Positions 8,517 through 16,250 are shown, counted from the stretch's first letter. The stretch: 22,893 nt of DNA from Ruminococcaceae bacterium UBA4871 (GCA_002399445.1 DHDR01000026.1:1-22893); one strand, 5' to 3'. Notes: generated by a model from the letters alone, not told the origin. Made by a program: numbers and translations.

Positions 8517-8839
8517 GGTGCCACCCCGATTTTCCGTAATGTTAAAACCGTTACCGGCGGATTTGTGTCGTAAAGATTCTGCAGCTGCTCAATGCGGTAC
8601 CGGACACCGGAAATCACAACGTTGTTTTCTGGCGTGATGTCTTCCCGCAATGGGATCTGGACCAGACGATTGATTTCGGTACTGGCTGCACGGGCAGCGT
8701 AAAAGCGCTTCATCCCGACTGTCCGATTGCCAAAACCGAGTGTTATCATTTTGGTGTCCAGTTTATTTCCTGTCACCGAGTAAATATCGCACCAGCCATC
8801 ATTGAATGTAAGAAACTGTGTGGGTGTTCGAATGGTCAT
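8513..8839 (-). CDS. Head closure (head-tail joining) protein
   Basis: 108 residues (MTIRTPTQFLTFNDGWCDIY...). Size, the small beta-barrel-like composition and the ending GVRYRIEQLQNLYDTNPPVT then VLTLRKIG are typical of the phage head-tail joining family (SPP1 gp16 type stopper). It is expected to close the connector channel after DNA packaging. It overlaps both neighbours by four bases (ATGA), the connector gene upstream and the gp10-like gene downstream. Confidence 0.8.
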   Translation of the reverse strand: MTIRTPTQFLTFNDGWCDIYSVTGNKLDTKMITLGFGNRTVGMKRFYAARAASTEINRLVQIPLREDITPENNVVISGVRYRIEQLQNLYDTNPPVTVLTLRKIGVAP

Positions 8840-9402
8840 GGCACTGTCACCTGCCCTGCGCGTTCCGCCTCATAACAACTGTTAATTTCCACAATCATAA
8901 TCTGCTGTCCGGACGTCGCCGGAATCGGCGAAAAGCCGTCCCATTCCGTCCAGATATTACCCGGTAGGCAGGTGTCAAGCCGCTGTGGCAGCGTTAATCC
9001 AGCGCCAGTTTGATAAACGCAGCCGTTACCATCATCCGGTTCCGGTGCAACCGTTACATCATAGCCTCCGGAAGAATCCGGGGAGACAATAACGGTCAGG
9101 CTGTCAATCATCGGCGCCTGCGTGCTGAGATGGAGGTCAAGAAGTTCAGCCCCAAAGTTTCTCTCGAATACTTCCAGCGCCTGACTTCTGGCATATCGGC
9201 AGTAGTCCAGCAGCAAGGCACGCGGCTGACCTTCGGCTGTAAAGTCGAGCGGTGCACCCGCAATCTGCTGCAAACGCGTCATCCCGCGATTGATGTAACC
9301 GGTAACCTCCGCATCTGTATCGGCATTCTGCCAAGTAATTTTGAGGTATGCCTTGACGGTTTCTAAAAGGCCCGTGGGCGGGCCTGCATCATTTGTTGCC
9401 AT
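8836..9402 (-). CDS. Head-tail connector (gp6-like) with fused accessory domain
   Basis: 188 residues. Residues about 10-95 form the helical connector domain (LLETVKAYLKITWQNADTDA, GYINRGMTRLQQIAGAPLDF, DYCRYARSQALEVFERNF), the phage gp6/gp15-like adaptor that sits under the portal. Most family members end near residue 110. Here a second domain (about 100-188) follows, with GYDVTVAP, WTEWDGFSPIPATSGQQ and VEINSCYEAERAGQVTV. It matches the accessory domain of the major tail protein in motif order and spacing. Ribosome site GAGGAGGTAAAAACCT precedes the ATG. Confidence 0.83.
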   Translation of the reverse strand: MATNDAGPPTGLLETVKAYLKITWQNADTDAEVTGYINRGMTRLQQIAGAPLDFTAEGQPRALLLDYCRYARSQALEVFERNFGAELLDLHLSTQAPMIDSLTVIVSPDSSGGYDVTVAPEPDDGNGCVYQTGAGLTLPQRLDTCLPGNIWTEWDGFSPIPATSGQQIMIVEINSCYEAERAGQVTVP

Positions 9403-9420
9403 AGGTTTTTACCTCCTCAG

Positions 9421-10632
9421 TTACGCCGTTACAGTTTTCGTATTGACCGGATTTGTAGTCGGATTTACAACCAGCACCTGATGTTTGAGCGGAGTCAGGC
9501 CTGTAATATCCGCAAGCACAAAAGCATTGTTGTCCAGCGGCTGGCCATTGCCATACATTTTGATTTTATAGACGCGGTTGTCATCGAGGAATTGAAACTC
9601 ATCGGAGTATTCCAGCTGCCCGCCGCTGCCGCCTTTGCCGATACCCATGAAGTAACGACTTGCAAGACCGAAAATTGCTTTGCCGGACGGGACGTTGATG
9701 TCCTGCACGACCTGTGACGGGTAAGGCAGCACATTACTGACATAGCTGCCGGAATTGGTAAGGTAAGTCATTGCCGGCATAACCAACGTAAAGTAGTCCA
9801 CGGGGTTTACAACCATCAAAATAGATGGAACCGGACGTTTTCTGCCGTTCGGCCCCTGCGCCAAGGTTGCGGCAATACTGCCAATGGTTTTTACAGACAG
9901 GTCGGTAATCACAATCGGCGTCTTGTCTTGGTAGCCCGTCGTCGGGTCAACGGCTGCACTAAGGTCTTTCGTCATGCCGATTGGTGTATCTTTGCCAGTG
10001 CCAGCCACAATGCCCTGAGACAGGCCATAACCGAGTGCCTCGGCAAGCACCGTGCGGACATAGGTGTCCATCCACTCAGGACCAACGTCGAGCATATCGC
10101 GGGACACGGGCATAAAAGCTGTAAGCTTGTTCAGCTCAATGTTGATTGTGCTGATTGCGCCGCTGAGCTCCGTTACAATCTTTGAATTAATAGGTCCCCA
10201 CGTCGCAAGCTGCATTCCCTGTTTGTTAACAATCATCTTCGTAATTGCGGAAACATTTTGAAAATTGATGACATTCAAAAGTGGAAAAGTGGTCCCAATA
10301 TCGCTGAGAACATTGTCAAGGACCGTTGTCGGAAGTGTCGTGCTATCAATTCCAGTGAAAGCCATTTTCGGATTGTCAAAATGCGCTTTCAAGCTGCCCA
10401 TTACGTCCGAATAGAATTTGGTCTCTGCCGCCGTCAGCTGGTGCACACCGCGGCGTGCAAGGATGGCGGAATCCTGTGTCTGCTGGTACGATTTAAAATC
10501 ATCCACAATATCCGACTGCAGTTTTACCGCAAAATCCGCAAATGCTTCGGTAAGTGCTGCCGGGTCTTTGCTTTCCATTGCCTTCCCGAGCTTTTCATTA
10601 AGGTCCTGCTTAATCACATCTTTCGATTTCAT
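9421..10632 (-). CDS. Major capsid protein, HK97 fold
   Basis: 403 residues. Residues about 1-105 are charged and helical (KQDLNEKLGKAMESKDPAAL...), the delta/scaffold domain removed by the protease during maturation. The remainder shows the HK97 pattern: TTLPTTVLDNVLSDI near 108-125, a long E-loop region, LNKLTAFMPVSRDMLD, and the A-domain stretch with ALGYGLSQGIVAGTG (around 200). It has GGAGGT eight bases before the ATG, and overlaps the protease stop by four bases. No lysine/asparagine cross-linking residues could be assigned by eye. Confidence 0.93.
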   Translation of the reverse strand: MKSKDVIKQDLNEKLGKAMESKDPAALTEAFADFAVKLQSDIVDDFKSYQQTQDSAILARRGVHQLTAAETKFYSDVMGSLKAHFDNPKMAFTGIDSTTLPTTVLDNVLSDIGTTFPLLNVINFQNVSAITKMIVNKQGMQLATWGPINSKIVTELSGAISTINIELNKLTAFMPVSRDMLDVGPEWMDTYVRTVLAEALGYGLSQGIVAGTGKDTPIGMTKDLSAAVDPTTGYQDKTPIVITDLSVKTIGSIAATLAQGPNGRKRPVPSILMVVNPVDYFTLVMPAMTYLTNSGSYVSNVLPYPSQVVQDINVPSGKAIFGLASRYFMGIGKGGSGGQLEYSDEFQFLDDNRVYKIKMYGNGQPLDNNAFVLADITGLTPLKHQVLVVNPTTNPVNTKTVTA

Positions 10633-11480
10633 ATGTTTTTACCTCCGAATAAAGATTTGAGCCGGGAAGCATTTGTCTGCTCCGGCTCATGTGGTTTATG
10701 TTTTTCGAGTTTTCCGTTGATTTCTTCCGCAGCCTGTTCGGCGGCTGCCTTAGCCTTATCAAGTTCGGCGTAAAAATCTTTGGCATTGAGATGCAGGTCA
10801 ACGGTCATGGCATTACTTTCAAATTTCTTCTGTTTTATCATAACTTTCTGGATGACCTGTTTCATTGCACTTTGATGTGCAGCACTGCTTTGCACCGCGC
10901 TGGAAACCGCTGTGGCAAACCCCATCTTGACCGCATCGTCCGGCAGTATCCACGTACCCTCATGGCTTTCACCGTCAAGCATGGCGTCCAGCTGCTCCCG
11001 GCTGATATTTACACGCTCCATATAAGCATTTCCGGCTGCCTGCGAAATCTTATCGAGTTCATCGGCCTGCTGTCTCAACTGTGCGCCGTTGCCTGCATCC
11101 GGCTGCATCCATGCGTTATGAATCATCAGGACAGAGGCGGCGTTCATAATCCGCTTGTCTCCGGCCATAAATACAACGGACGCCGCAGAACAGGCGAAGC
11201 CTTCCACAATCGTATTGACTTTTGCACTGTGATTTTTAAGGATATTGTAAATAGCAAGTCCCTCATTGACGCAGCCGCCCATGCTGTTAATGTGGACATT
11301 GATGGTGTCAACGTCCAGCCCCTGAATATCCTTAACAATGGACAGACTAGACGTTTCACCAAGGTCAATGCCCCATGCCTCATCAATACCCGTATTCACT
11401 GCGTCTACAATATCGCCGACAATATAAAGGTCTGCTGTTCTTGTCTGCTGATTGGTTTCCAAAGAATAATATTTTTTCAT
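10629..11480 (-). CDS. Prohead protease, ClpP-like (S14)
   Basis: 283 residues. The ClpP fold is seen from about 17 to 200: INVHINSMGGCVNEGLAIYN, then the nucleophile motif GFACSAASVVFMAG with Ser98, and the histidine motif SVLMIHNAW with His121. The acid is probably Asp140 or Asp143 in QQADELDKI. The C-terminal 80 residues are a charged coil, likely a scaffold-like or self-cleaved segment. It cleaves the delta domain from the capsid protein. It overlaps portal upstream and capsid downstream by four bases each, ATGA style. Confidence 0.92.
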   Translation of the reverse strand: MKKYYSLETNQQTRTADLYIVGDIVDAVNTGIDEAWGIDLGETSSLSIVKDIQGLDVDTINVHINSMGGCVNEGLAIYNILKNHSAKVNTIVEGFACSAASVVFMAGDKRIMNAASVLMIHNAWMQPDAGNGAQLRQQADELDKISQAAGNAYMERVNISREQLDAMLDGESHEGTWILPDDAVKMGFATAVSSAVQSSAAHQSAMKQVIQKVMIKQKKFESNAMTVDLHLNAKDFYAELDKAKAAAEQAAEEINGKLEKHKPHEPEQTNASRLKSLFGGKNI

Positions 11481-12643
11481 CCTGTATCACCTCCGTCTGC
11501 CGGCCCGTCAACCGGCTCATAGTTTTTTGTAAGTACATATCGTTTGCTCCACCACGTGTTGAGCGGTGTGTCACCGAGTTTTTGTCTTAGTTCGTCAACA
11601 TTGTAAAGGCTGTCCGAAATCAGCTTGTCGGCAACCATCGCGACGTCGAATATGTCAATATGCTTAATGCACGTGGTGTCAATTCTAAGATAGGTTCCGG
11701 CGAGAAATGCCGCCTTGCCGTAACGTTTCCGGTTTATCTCCGTCTGGATAAGGTCCACAAGCGGGTCGATGCAGACTGTCAGCAGTTCATCCATGAGTTT
11801 GCTGATATCGGCAATGTCACCCTGCAGCAGCGCCGGCGGAATCCGGAATGCCTGCGCAACACGGGCAAAGGCTTCTTTTGTAATGTTGGCAATGTCATTG
11901 ACTTCGGATGTGGATTTCTTGCTGCCCTCTCCGGTAATTTCATCGTAAGTAATGCCGTTCGGCAGATGGATCACAGCATTTTCAGAATCAAAGTACTTTT
12001 TGAATCCTTTTCCGAAAATATCGTCAATCCGTTTCTGATATTTCTTATCACCGGACAGTGTTTTATCGACGTGAGCAATGCCCTTCCGGCCGCCGGCGCG
12101 TTTGTATTTACCCATCGCCATGGAGAGGAGCTGGTTGTACCCGCCCATAACATTGGAAAGCAAGGCCCGTATGTTCCGGTTATTGAGCCGGAAGTAAAGC
12201 ACATCGGACATGCTGAAAGTTTTGTCAAATGTAAAGCTGTCCCCGAAGGCTTCCACTGTGACGTCGGAAAACGTTGCCGGAAACAGGGCATACCCGGTTG
12301 CGTTAAAACTGTCTGCAACAAGCAGTTGGCCGTCGGCCTCCACCACCAAAGCCTCATTATCATGAAGCAGTTTGGAAACAAGCTGCTGGATGAACTGGCT
12401 GCTGTTTTGATTGACATTTGGCTCGACATTCCAGAGATAATACTCATCCGCTTTGGTTCCTTTCCCCTTAACGTAGGTTTTAAATTCACATTTGGCAATC
12501 AGCCCTGCCAGCATATTAATTGCCATCTGAATGGCAAAGTCCTCAATATCTAATTGCAGTTTTGTTTCACCCATCAACTGCTGGTTTAGCTTGTATGTTT
12601 TCCCGGGCTTAAAAATATCCCGAAAAAAATCTAGAATTTTCAA
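11477..12643 (-). CDS. Portal protein, HK97 family
   Basis: 388 residues from a TTG start. The open frame reaches back to 12820, but that region belongs to the end of the terminase gene in another frame. The TTG at 12643 has GGAGG seven bases upstream and gives the normal N-terminus (KILDFFRDIFKPGKTYKL). The core shows IANITKEAFARVAQAFRIPP and LLQGDIADISKLMDELLTVC near residues 280-320, typical of HK97-type portals. The dodecameric portal is the DNA entry channel and anchors terminase and connector. It follows terminase by 13 bases. Confidence 0.93.
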   Translation of the reverse strand: MKILDFFRDIFKPGKTYKLNQQLMGETKLQLDIEDFAIQMAINMLAGLIAKCEFKTYVKGKGTKADEYYLWNVEPNVNQNSSQFIQQLVSKLLHDNEALVVEADGQLLVADSFNATGYALFPATFSDVTVEAFGDSFTFDKTFSMSDVLYFRLNNRNIRALLSNVMGGYNQLLSMAMGKYKRAGGRKGIAHVDKTLSGDKKYQKRIDDIFGKGFKKYFDSENAVIHLPNGITYDEITGEGSKKSTSEVNDIANITKEAFARVAQAFRIPPALLQGDIADISKLMDELLTVCIDPLVDLIQTEINRKRYGKAAFLAGTYLRIDTTCIKHIDIFDVAMVADKLISDSLYNVDELRQKLGDTPLNTWWSKRYVLTKNYEPVDGPADGGDTG

Positions 12644-12656
12644 CCGCTCACCTCCC

Positions 12657-14303
12657 TCAGTAAGAGTAAACTTTGAAATCGTCCAGACTTGTTTCTTCTC
12701 CACTGTCCGCAAGATTCTCACTTGCACAGATTGCGGCAGCCATTGCCTTAAAGCCGTCAGTTTTACGCGATTTTTCTTCTTTTTTTCCGTAATACTGGTT
12801 CCCACGGTCCGTAATGACACAGGTGTTATTGGTGTACCACGGCATCATCGGGTCGCTGCCCCAGATGATTTTGTGTGTATTGAACAGGCTGGTGATAACC
12901 GGCACATAGCGGTTTTCCGTAACGCGTTTTGTCAGCATGATGTTGTTTGCACCGCCCTTGTCGGTATCGAACCCGGCCTCCCGCAGTGCGCGGGTCAGCA
13001 GGGTATAGCGGAAGTTATCCATGCCGAGCAGCGTAATGTGGTATTCCTTTGCTTTATCTGCGAGCCATGCGGCCGGCACATCCGGGGGAATCTCCGGCCC
13101 GTTGCAAAATGTCAGATATCCGGCATCTTCCCAGTCATGCAAAGGTGCTTTGATACGTGGTAAGTCAGCCGATGCACGGCACACCCAGCTATGCTGCATC
13201 CAGCAATAAAGGCCCTTGTATTTAAACAAGAGCCCCGCAGAAAGAAAATCTGTTGTTTTCATATAGTCAATTCCAGCTGCACAGTCGCACCATTCAAGGT
13301 CTGGCAGCGGCCTTTTCGCCGCAAGAATATTGTTCCAGTCCGTAACACTTTCATTATCGAAAGTCTGTGGCAGATTCATCCGCTTCACGACAAATGAAGA
13401 ATTTCCGGAAGGATTGATCTGATACTGCGCGTATTCCTGCTCCAGTTCCTGCCGCAGTACAGGAAAATACGGCAGCGACGGGTTGGCCTTATACCACATC
13501 TTCGGGTTATCGACTTCCGCCGGATCGTCCAGTCGGCAGATAAATGGGAGCATACCCTTGTCATCCATGCCGCCGCTGAGGATCTGATCGGCCTGTGCCT
13601 TGCTATCATCCAACGGACCGCCGCGTACATAGCCGTCTGTGGTGATGATGGTCTGGCGCGGAAAGGCCTTTTTTCCGAGGCCGGTCCGTGCGACGTCAAC
13701 CATCTTGTAGTTTTCATAGGCATGGAATTCGTCGAACACGACCGCGCCCGGCCGACCGCCGTCCTTTGTCTTGACTCCGGAAGTGCGAAAGCGAATGCGG
13801 GACCCGGTCGCTAGGTTAGTAATGACTTCTTTATTCCAAGTGAAAAACCGGCCAAGTTTTGCCTTGTTATCTTCTAAAACGTTATACACATCTTCAAAGC
13901 TGGTTTTGGCCTGATCCTCCGCTGTGGCGAAAATATCGACATCGTATTGCTTCACACCGTTAATTGGTGTAATCCAGCAAAAGGCCTCGAAAGAAAGATA
14001 ACCATTTTCCCCTGCACCCCGCCCGACCATGACAAATAAAATAGGCCAGCGGAGCAATCCGTCGGCCCGATATGTACAGTTATGAAGAGCAAATACAAAT
14101 TTTTCCCAAGGCAGCAGGCGGAATGGAAAAAATCTTTGCTTATCCAGATAGCGTCTTAGCTGAGATCCGTCAATATGAATATTTTCCGTTGCAAAACATT
14201 TTTCAACATATTCGCAGAGCCGCAGCTGGTCTTTGCAGACTGGGACAGCGCCGTGGCAAACCTGCTCAATGTAGTCGTCAACTTCTTTACAAATCACGTT
14301 CAT
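12657..14303 (-). CDS. Terminase large subunit with an altered P-loop
   Basis: 548 residues from the ATG at 14303; a GTG one codon earlier is too close to the AAGGA site. The ATPase domain has a P-loop-like GRGAGENG at residues 94-101, with Glu99 where a Lys is expected in a Walker A. The Walker B is VVFDEFHAYE (Asp191, Glu192). A coupling segment follows (RQTIITTDGYVRGGPLDD). The C-terminal RNase-H-like nuclease has Asp346 (AAGIDYMKTTDF), Asp429 (LLGMDNFRY) and Asp516 (RKTDGFKAM). It packages DNA into the prohead and cuts the concatemer with TerS. It overlaps TerS by 17 bases. Confidence 0.92.
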   Translation of the reverse strand: MNVICKEVDDYIEQVCHGAVPVCKDQLRLCEYVEKCFATENIHIDGSQLRRYLDKQRFFPFRLLPWEKFVFALHNCTYRADGLLRWPILFVMVGRGAGENGYLSFEAFCWITPINGVKQYDVDIFATAEDQAKTSFEDVYNVLEDNKAKLGRFFTWNKEVITNLATGSRIRFRTSGVKTKDGGRPGAVVFDEFHAYENYKMVDVARTGLGKKAFPRQTIITTDGYVRGGPLDDSKAQADQILSGGMDDKGMLPFICRLDDPAEVDNPKMWYKANPSLPYFPVLRQELEQEYAQYQINPSGNSSFVVKRMNLPQTFDNESVTDWNNILAAKRPLPDLEWCDCAAGIDYMKTTDFLSAGLLFKYKGLYCWMQHSWVCRASADLPRIKAPLHDWEDAGYLTFCNGPEIPPDVPAAWLADKAKEYHITLLGMDNFRYTLLTRALREAGFDTDKGGANNIMLTKRVTENRYVPVITSLFNTHKIIWGSDPMMPWYTNNTCVITDRGNQYYGKKEEKSRKTDGFKAMAAAICASENLADSGEETSLDDFKVYSY

Positions 14304-14622
14304 CACTGTCCTTTTCTGTATCTATACCATCGGGCGGCACAACCGTTTCCGTGCTCAGCCCAAGGGCCGTCAGAATCGTTACCATCTGTTTGCTGTATTT
14401 CAATGCATCGTCTACAGACGGGTTATTTTTCTCATAGTCCTTTCCTGCGGCAGATTTTGCTGTATACGTTCGGCCTCGTTTGCGGATATCGGACTGCATC
14501 TGGCGGAGCTGCTGATAAAACCACATGTAATCATCAATCAGGGCACGGTAAAGCGTGACATCCGCCCCTTTTGCCTGAAGCTGTTTGATAAGAGAGTCCT
14601 TTACTTCTCTTGCTTTCGCCAT
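14287..14622 (-). CDS. Terminase small subunit, P27 family
   Basis: 111 residues (MAKAREVKDSLIKQLQAKGA...). Helical, with DVTLYRALIDDYMWFYQQL and NNPSVDDALKYSKQMVTILT, matching the P27-type small terminases. It recognises the packaging site and loads the large subunit. Ribosome site AAAGGAGGCGG precedes the ATG. The first 120 bases upstream hold the probable cos region, in line with binding sites lying next to the gene. Confidence 0.85.
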   Translation of the reverse strand: MAKAREVKDSLIKQLQAKGADVTLYRALIDDYMWFYQQLRQMQSDIRKRGRTYTAKSAAGKDYEKNNPSVDDALKYSKQMVTILTALGLSTETVVPPDGIDTEKDSDERDL

Positions 14623-14741
14623 GTTTACCGCCTCCTTTACTCAATTTTTTCTACGCGCGCGCGAGAAACCGGTTTTGTCGACCCTATCGCCCGTTCTCCC
14701 GTGGCTGAAATTTTTTTCAATTTTTTTGACCGGGGGGAGTG
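14623..14741. other. Probable cos/packaging region between HNH and TerS
   Basis: This 119-base gap carries no gene. It contains a C-rich/G-rich tract (GACCGGGGGGAG on the plus strand, 14728-14739), two T-tracts of seven bases each, and the alternating CGCGCGCGCG at 14654-14663. Phages with an HNH gene next to P27-type TerS usually carry cos here, and the short CCCCCCGG motif is common in such sites. The cut positions cannot be fixed from the sequence. Confidence 0.55.
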
Positions 14742-15065
14742 TCACCAACGCTCATCCTCCCACTTTTTATTCTGCTTGTGATGGATTTTGTAATGACATT
14801 CATCACAGACAGCAAGCAGGTTGCTTTTCGTTAATGCCAGCCACGGCGCATGCCTTACTGTCTGGATATGATGTACGGTCGTTGCCGGAACATACAGGCC
14901 GCGCGCCTTACACAGTTGGCACTCATAGTGCTGCTCCCTGAGTACCTGCTCACGGAGATGCAGCCAAGCGTGACTGATATAAAAGGCATGCATGTCATTG
15001 CGTGCAACCAGTTGTGGAATCCAGACGGATAACTGTGCAGGCGTGTAAGTCCGATAGGTTTTCAT
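14742..15065 (-). CDS. HNH homing-type endonuclease, packaging-associated
   Basis: 107 residues. The zinc ribbon is formed by C49xxC52 (ECQLCKARG) and C87xxC90 (CDECHYKIHH); the HNH core is H65-H66 (TTVHHIQ), N82 (LTKSNLLAVC) and H91/H95. The TxRHAPWLALT segment between them is typical of phage HNH proteins next to terminase genes. Together with TerL such enzymes are known in some phages to stimulate cos cleavage. Its ATG overlaps the stop of the 24-codon upstream ORF as ATGA; there is no good ribosome site of its own, so translation is probably coupled to that short ORF. Confidence 0.88.
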   Translation of the reverse strand: MKTYRTYTPAQLSVWIPQLVARNDMHAFYISHAWLHLREQVLREQHYECQLCKARGLYVPATTVHHIQTVRHAPWLALTKSNLLAVCDECHYKIHHKQNKKWEDERW

Positions 15066-15136
15066 AGGTTCTCACTGCCCTGCATCCGTCCAAACTTATC
15101 ATATAATTTCCGACGATAGTCCACAATCCGGTCCAT
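15062..15136 (-). CDS. 24-residue coupled leader ORF of the HNH gene
   Basis: A short frame MDRIVDYRRKLYDKFGRMQG... of 24 codons begins 8 bases after a strong ribosome site (AAAAGGAG) and its TGA overlaps the HNH ATG as ATGA. The HNH gene lacks a good ribosome site, so this mini-ORF most likely feeds ribosomes to it. It may also be a functional basic peptide (seven R/K among 24). It is not recognised as a known family. Confidence 0.6.
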   Translation of the reverse strand: MDRIVDYRRKLYDKFGRMQGSENL

Positions 15137-15162
15137 GGTATCCGCTCCTTTTGTTTTTGGGT

Positions 15163-15191
15163 ATAAAAATGACGACCCGAAGGTCGCCGAA
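15163..15191 (-). terminator. UUCG-loop intrinsic terminator after the DUF2892 gene
   Basis: Minus-strand stem GGCGACC/GGTCGTC closed by the loop TTCG, followed by ATTTTTAT. The stem has seven pairs with one G-T. It ends the DUF2892 transcript just before the HNH/terminase operon, leaving only about 27 bases before the next start, so the late operon either reads through it or starts inside this gap. Confidence 0.75.
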
Positions 15192-15211
15192 AAAACGAAC
15201 AAAATATTATT

Positions 15212-15400
15212 TTATTTCTTATTTGTCGAAATATGAAGTAAAGAATATAAGGGGCACACCCCAGAAATTGCAGTAGCCAGCGGTATAAAACCAAGTAAAC
15301 CAAGCCATTTTGCATTTCCCCGAAGCACGAAGAACAAACTAAACAGGATTACCGCCACCACCGCTCGTATCGTTCGGTCTATAGTTCCTAAATTTTTCAT
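15212..15400 (-). CDS. DUF2892 (YgaP-like) small membrane protein
   Basis: 62 residues. The start at 15400 has AGAGG eight bases upstream; two ATGs further on the same frame are less well placed. It opens MKNLGTIDRTIRAVVAVILF and ends with CPLYSLLHISTNKK. The GTIDR...R start, two hydrophobic helices and the final CPLYxLLxIST motif are the DUF2892 signature of two-helix inner-membrane proteins. In bacteria these often stand beside rhodanese or sulfur proteins. Its own terminator and its place outside the structural operon suggest cargo of host origin rather than a virion part. Function in the phage is unknown. Confidence 0.85.
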   Translation of the reverse strand: MKNLGTIDRTIRAVVAVILFSLFFVLRGNAKWLGLLGFIPLATAISGVCPLYSLLHISTNKK

Positions 15401-15429
15401 TTTCATGCCCTCTTTCGGATCGTTCAGTT

Positions 15430-15525
15430 TTAACCCATCATGATTCTTATCATATCCCAAAAGGGCATGTTTACTTCATTCAAGTACAGATCTTCCGTAA
15501 ATTCGTTGATTTGTCCGGCTTCTCG
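15430..15525 (-). pseudogene. Possible remnant of a gene end
   Basis: A frame of 31 codons (REAGQINEFTEDLYLNEV..., ending IRIMMG then TAA) has protein-like codon choice but no start codon with a ribosome site, and it is cut off upstream near the T-run at 15531. It could be the 3-prime end of an older gene interrupted by the accessory cassette at 15577-16074. It could also be chance. Confidence 0.3.
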
Positions 15526-15527
15526 AG

Positions 15528-15561
15528 TATAAAAAAGGCACCGACCGCAAGGGCGGAGAGC
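15528..15561 (-). terminator. Weak or decayed terminator after the unknown gene
   Basis: On the minus strand CCGC-CCTT-GCGG is followed by TCGGTGCC and six T. The right arm (GGTCGGTGCC then T6) looks like half of a strong terminator, but the left arm matches it poorly, so the stem is short. It lies downstream of the 15577-16074 gene. Confidence 0.4.
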
Positions 15562-15576
15562 TTGGAAATCTATAAT

Positions 15577-16074
15577 TTATTCTGGTAACTGAGCTTTAAG
15601 CTGGTATGCATCCTTTGGACTTTTCCCACGATATATAAAATAGCTATGCTTATTTTTGTCTCGGCGAATGGTAACAGTACTTTTTATCTTATTATTTTGA
15701 TAAATGGTTTCAGCTATATCATCGTCATTCATAAGAGCTAATTCACTTTGATTCCACTTGTCTTTTCCGCACATTAAAGCAATTTTGATACCTTTTTTAT
15801 CATCGATACAACTTTTAATGATATTTTGCTGCTCAACTGTAAAGTTAAAGAACCAACTATCATAATCTTTATCCGCAGTATCCGGACGTGGATGTGAAGC
15901 ATATGACATTACTAAAATAAAATCTGGCTCTCTATCAACTGCAAATTCATATATTCTTCCGTTTTTGTTATTAGAACTGATTAAGCTTGGAGTATAATGT
16001 GTCTTTGCACCTCTTAGAAAGACAGAAAGAACAGCGCCAAAATAAAAATCATAATCATTAAAAACGTTAACCAT
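15577..16074 (-). CDS. Unknown 165-residue accessory protein
   Basis: Not recognised. The start at 16074 has AGGAGG eight bases upstream (the ATG two codons earlier is too close). It begins MVNVFNDYDFYFGAVLSVFL and contains PDFILVMSYASHPRPDTADK and CIDDKKGIKIALMCGKDKWN, ending SPKDAYQLKAQLPE. The protein is soluble, moderately basic, without signal peptide or membrane segment. Its base composition is visibly more AT-rich than the structural genes around it, and it has its own likely promoter and terminator, so it behaves as an independent cargo (moron) unit. A phage-defence or superinfection role is possible for such loci but nothing in the sequence shows it. Confidence 0.75.
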   Translation of the reverse strand: MVNVFNDYDFYFGAVLSVFLRGAKTHYTPSLISSNNKNGRIYEFAVDREPDFILVMSYASHPRPDTADKDYDSWFFNFTVEQQNIIKSCIDDKKGIKIALMCGKDKWNQSELALMNDDDIAETIYQNNKIKSTVTIRRDKNKHSYFIYRGKSPKDAYQLKAQLPE

Positions 16075-16105
16075 AAACATTTCCTCCTAAAAACACTTTT
16101 CTCCA

Positions 16106-16134
16106 TTATAATCCAGAAAGTAGCATATTAGAAG
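16106..16134 (-). promoter_or_regulatory. Probable promoter of the unknown accessory gene
   Basis: A perfect -10 box TATAAT (16111-16106, minus strand) lies 31 bases ahead of the start codon; the -35 at the right distance (TTCTAA) is weak. The segment from 16081 to 16270 otherwise holds no gene. Confidence 0.45.
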
Positions 16135-16225
16135 GAAATAATACACATTTGTGAAATATACGGCAAAATTACCGCCCAACTTTTTCAACAGTTACCAGCT
16201 ATTTTAATTCTCCTTCAAGCATCAT

Positions 16226-16250
16226 GAAAAATTAGCCGAAATAGGCTAAT
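16226..16250 (-). terminator. Second of two tandem terminators
   Basis: Minus-strand stem ATTAGCC/GGCTAAT, loop TATTTC, then TTTT. It follows the terminator at 16271-16297 by 20 bases, making a double stop for the RNA started at the promoter near 16480. Confidence 0.65.

Noticed and set aside
10689..11522. 277-codon plus-strand ORF opposite the ClpP-like protease
   Set aside because: Antisense shadow of a well-supported gene; no translation signals.
11660..12553. 297-codon plus-strand ORF opposite the portal gene
   Set aside because: Antisense to a clear portal gene; no ribosome site or family pattern, explained by base composition of the opposite strand.
12643..12820. N-terminal extension of the portal protein to 447 residues
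   Set aside because: It overlaps the terminase C-terminal coding region; the TTG at 12643 is backed by GGAGG at seven bases.
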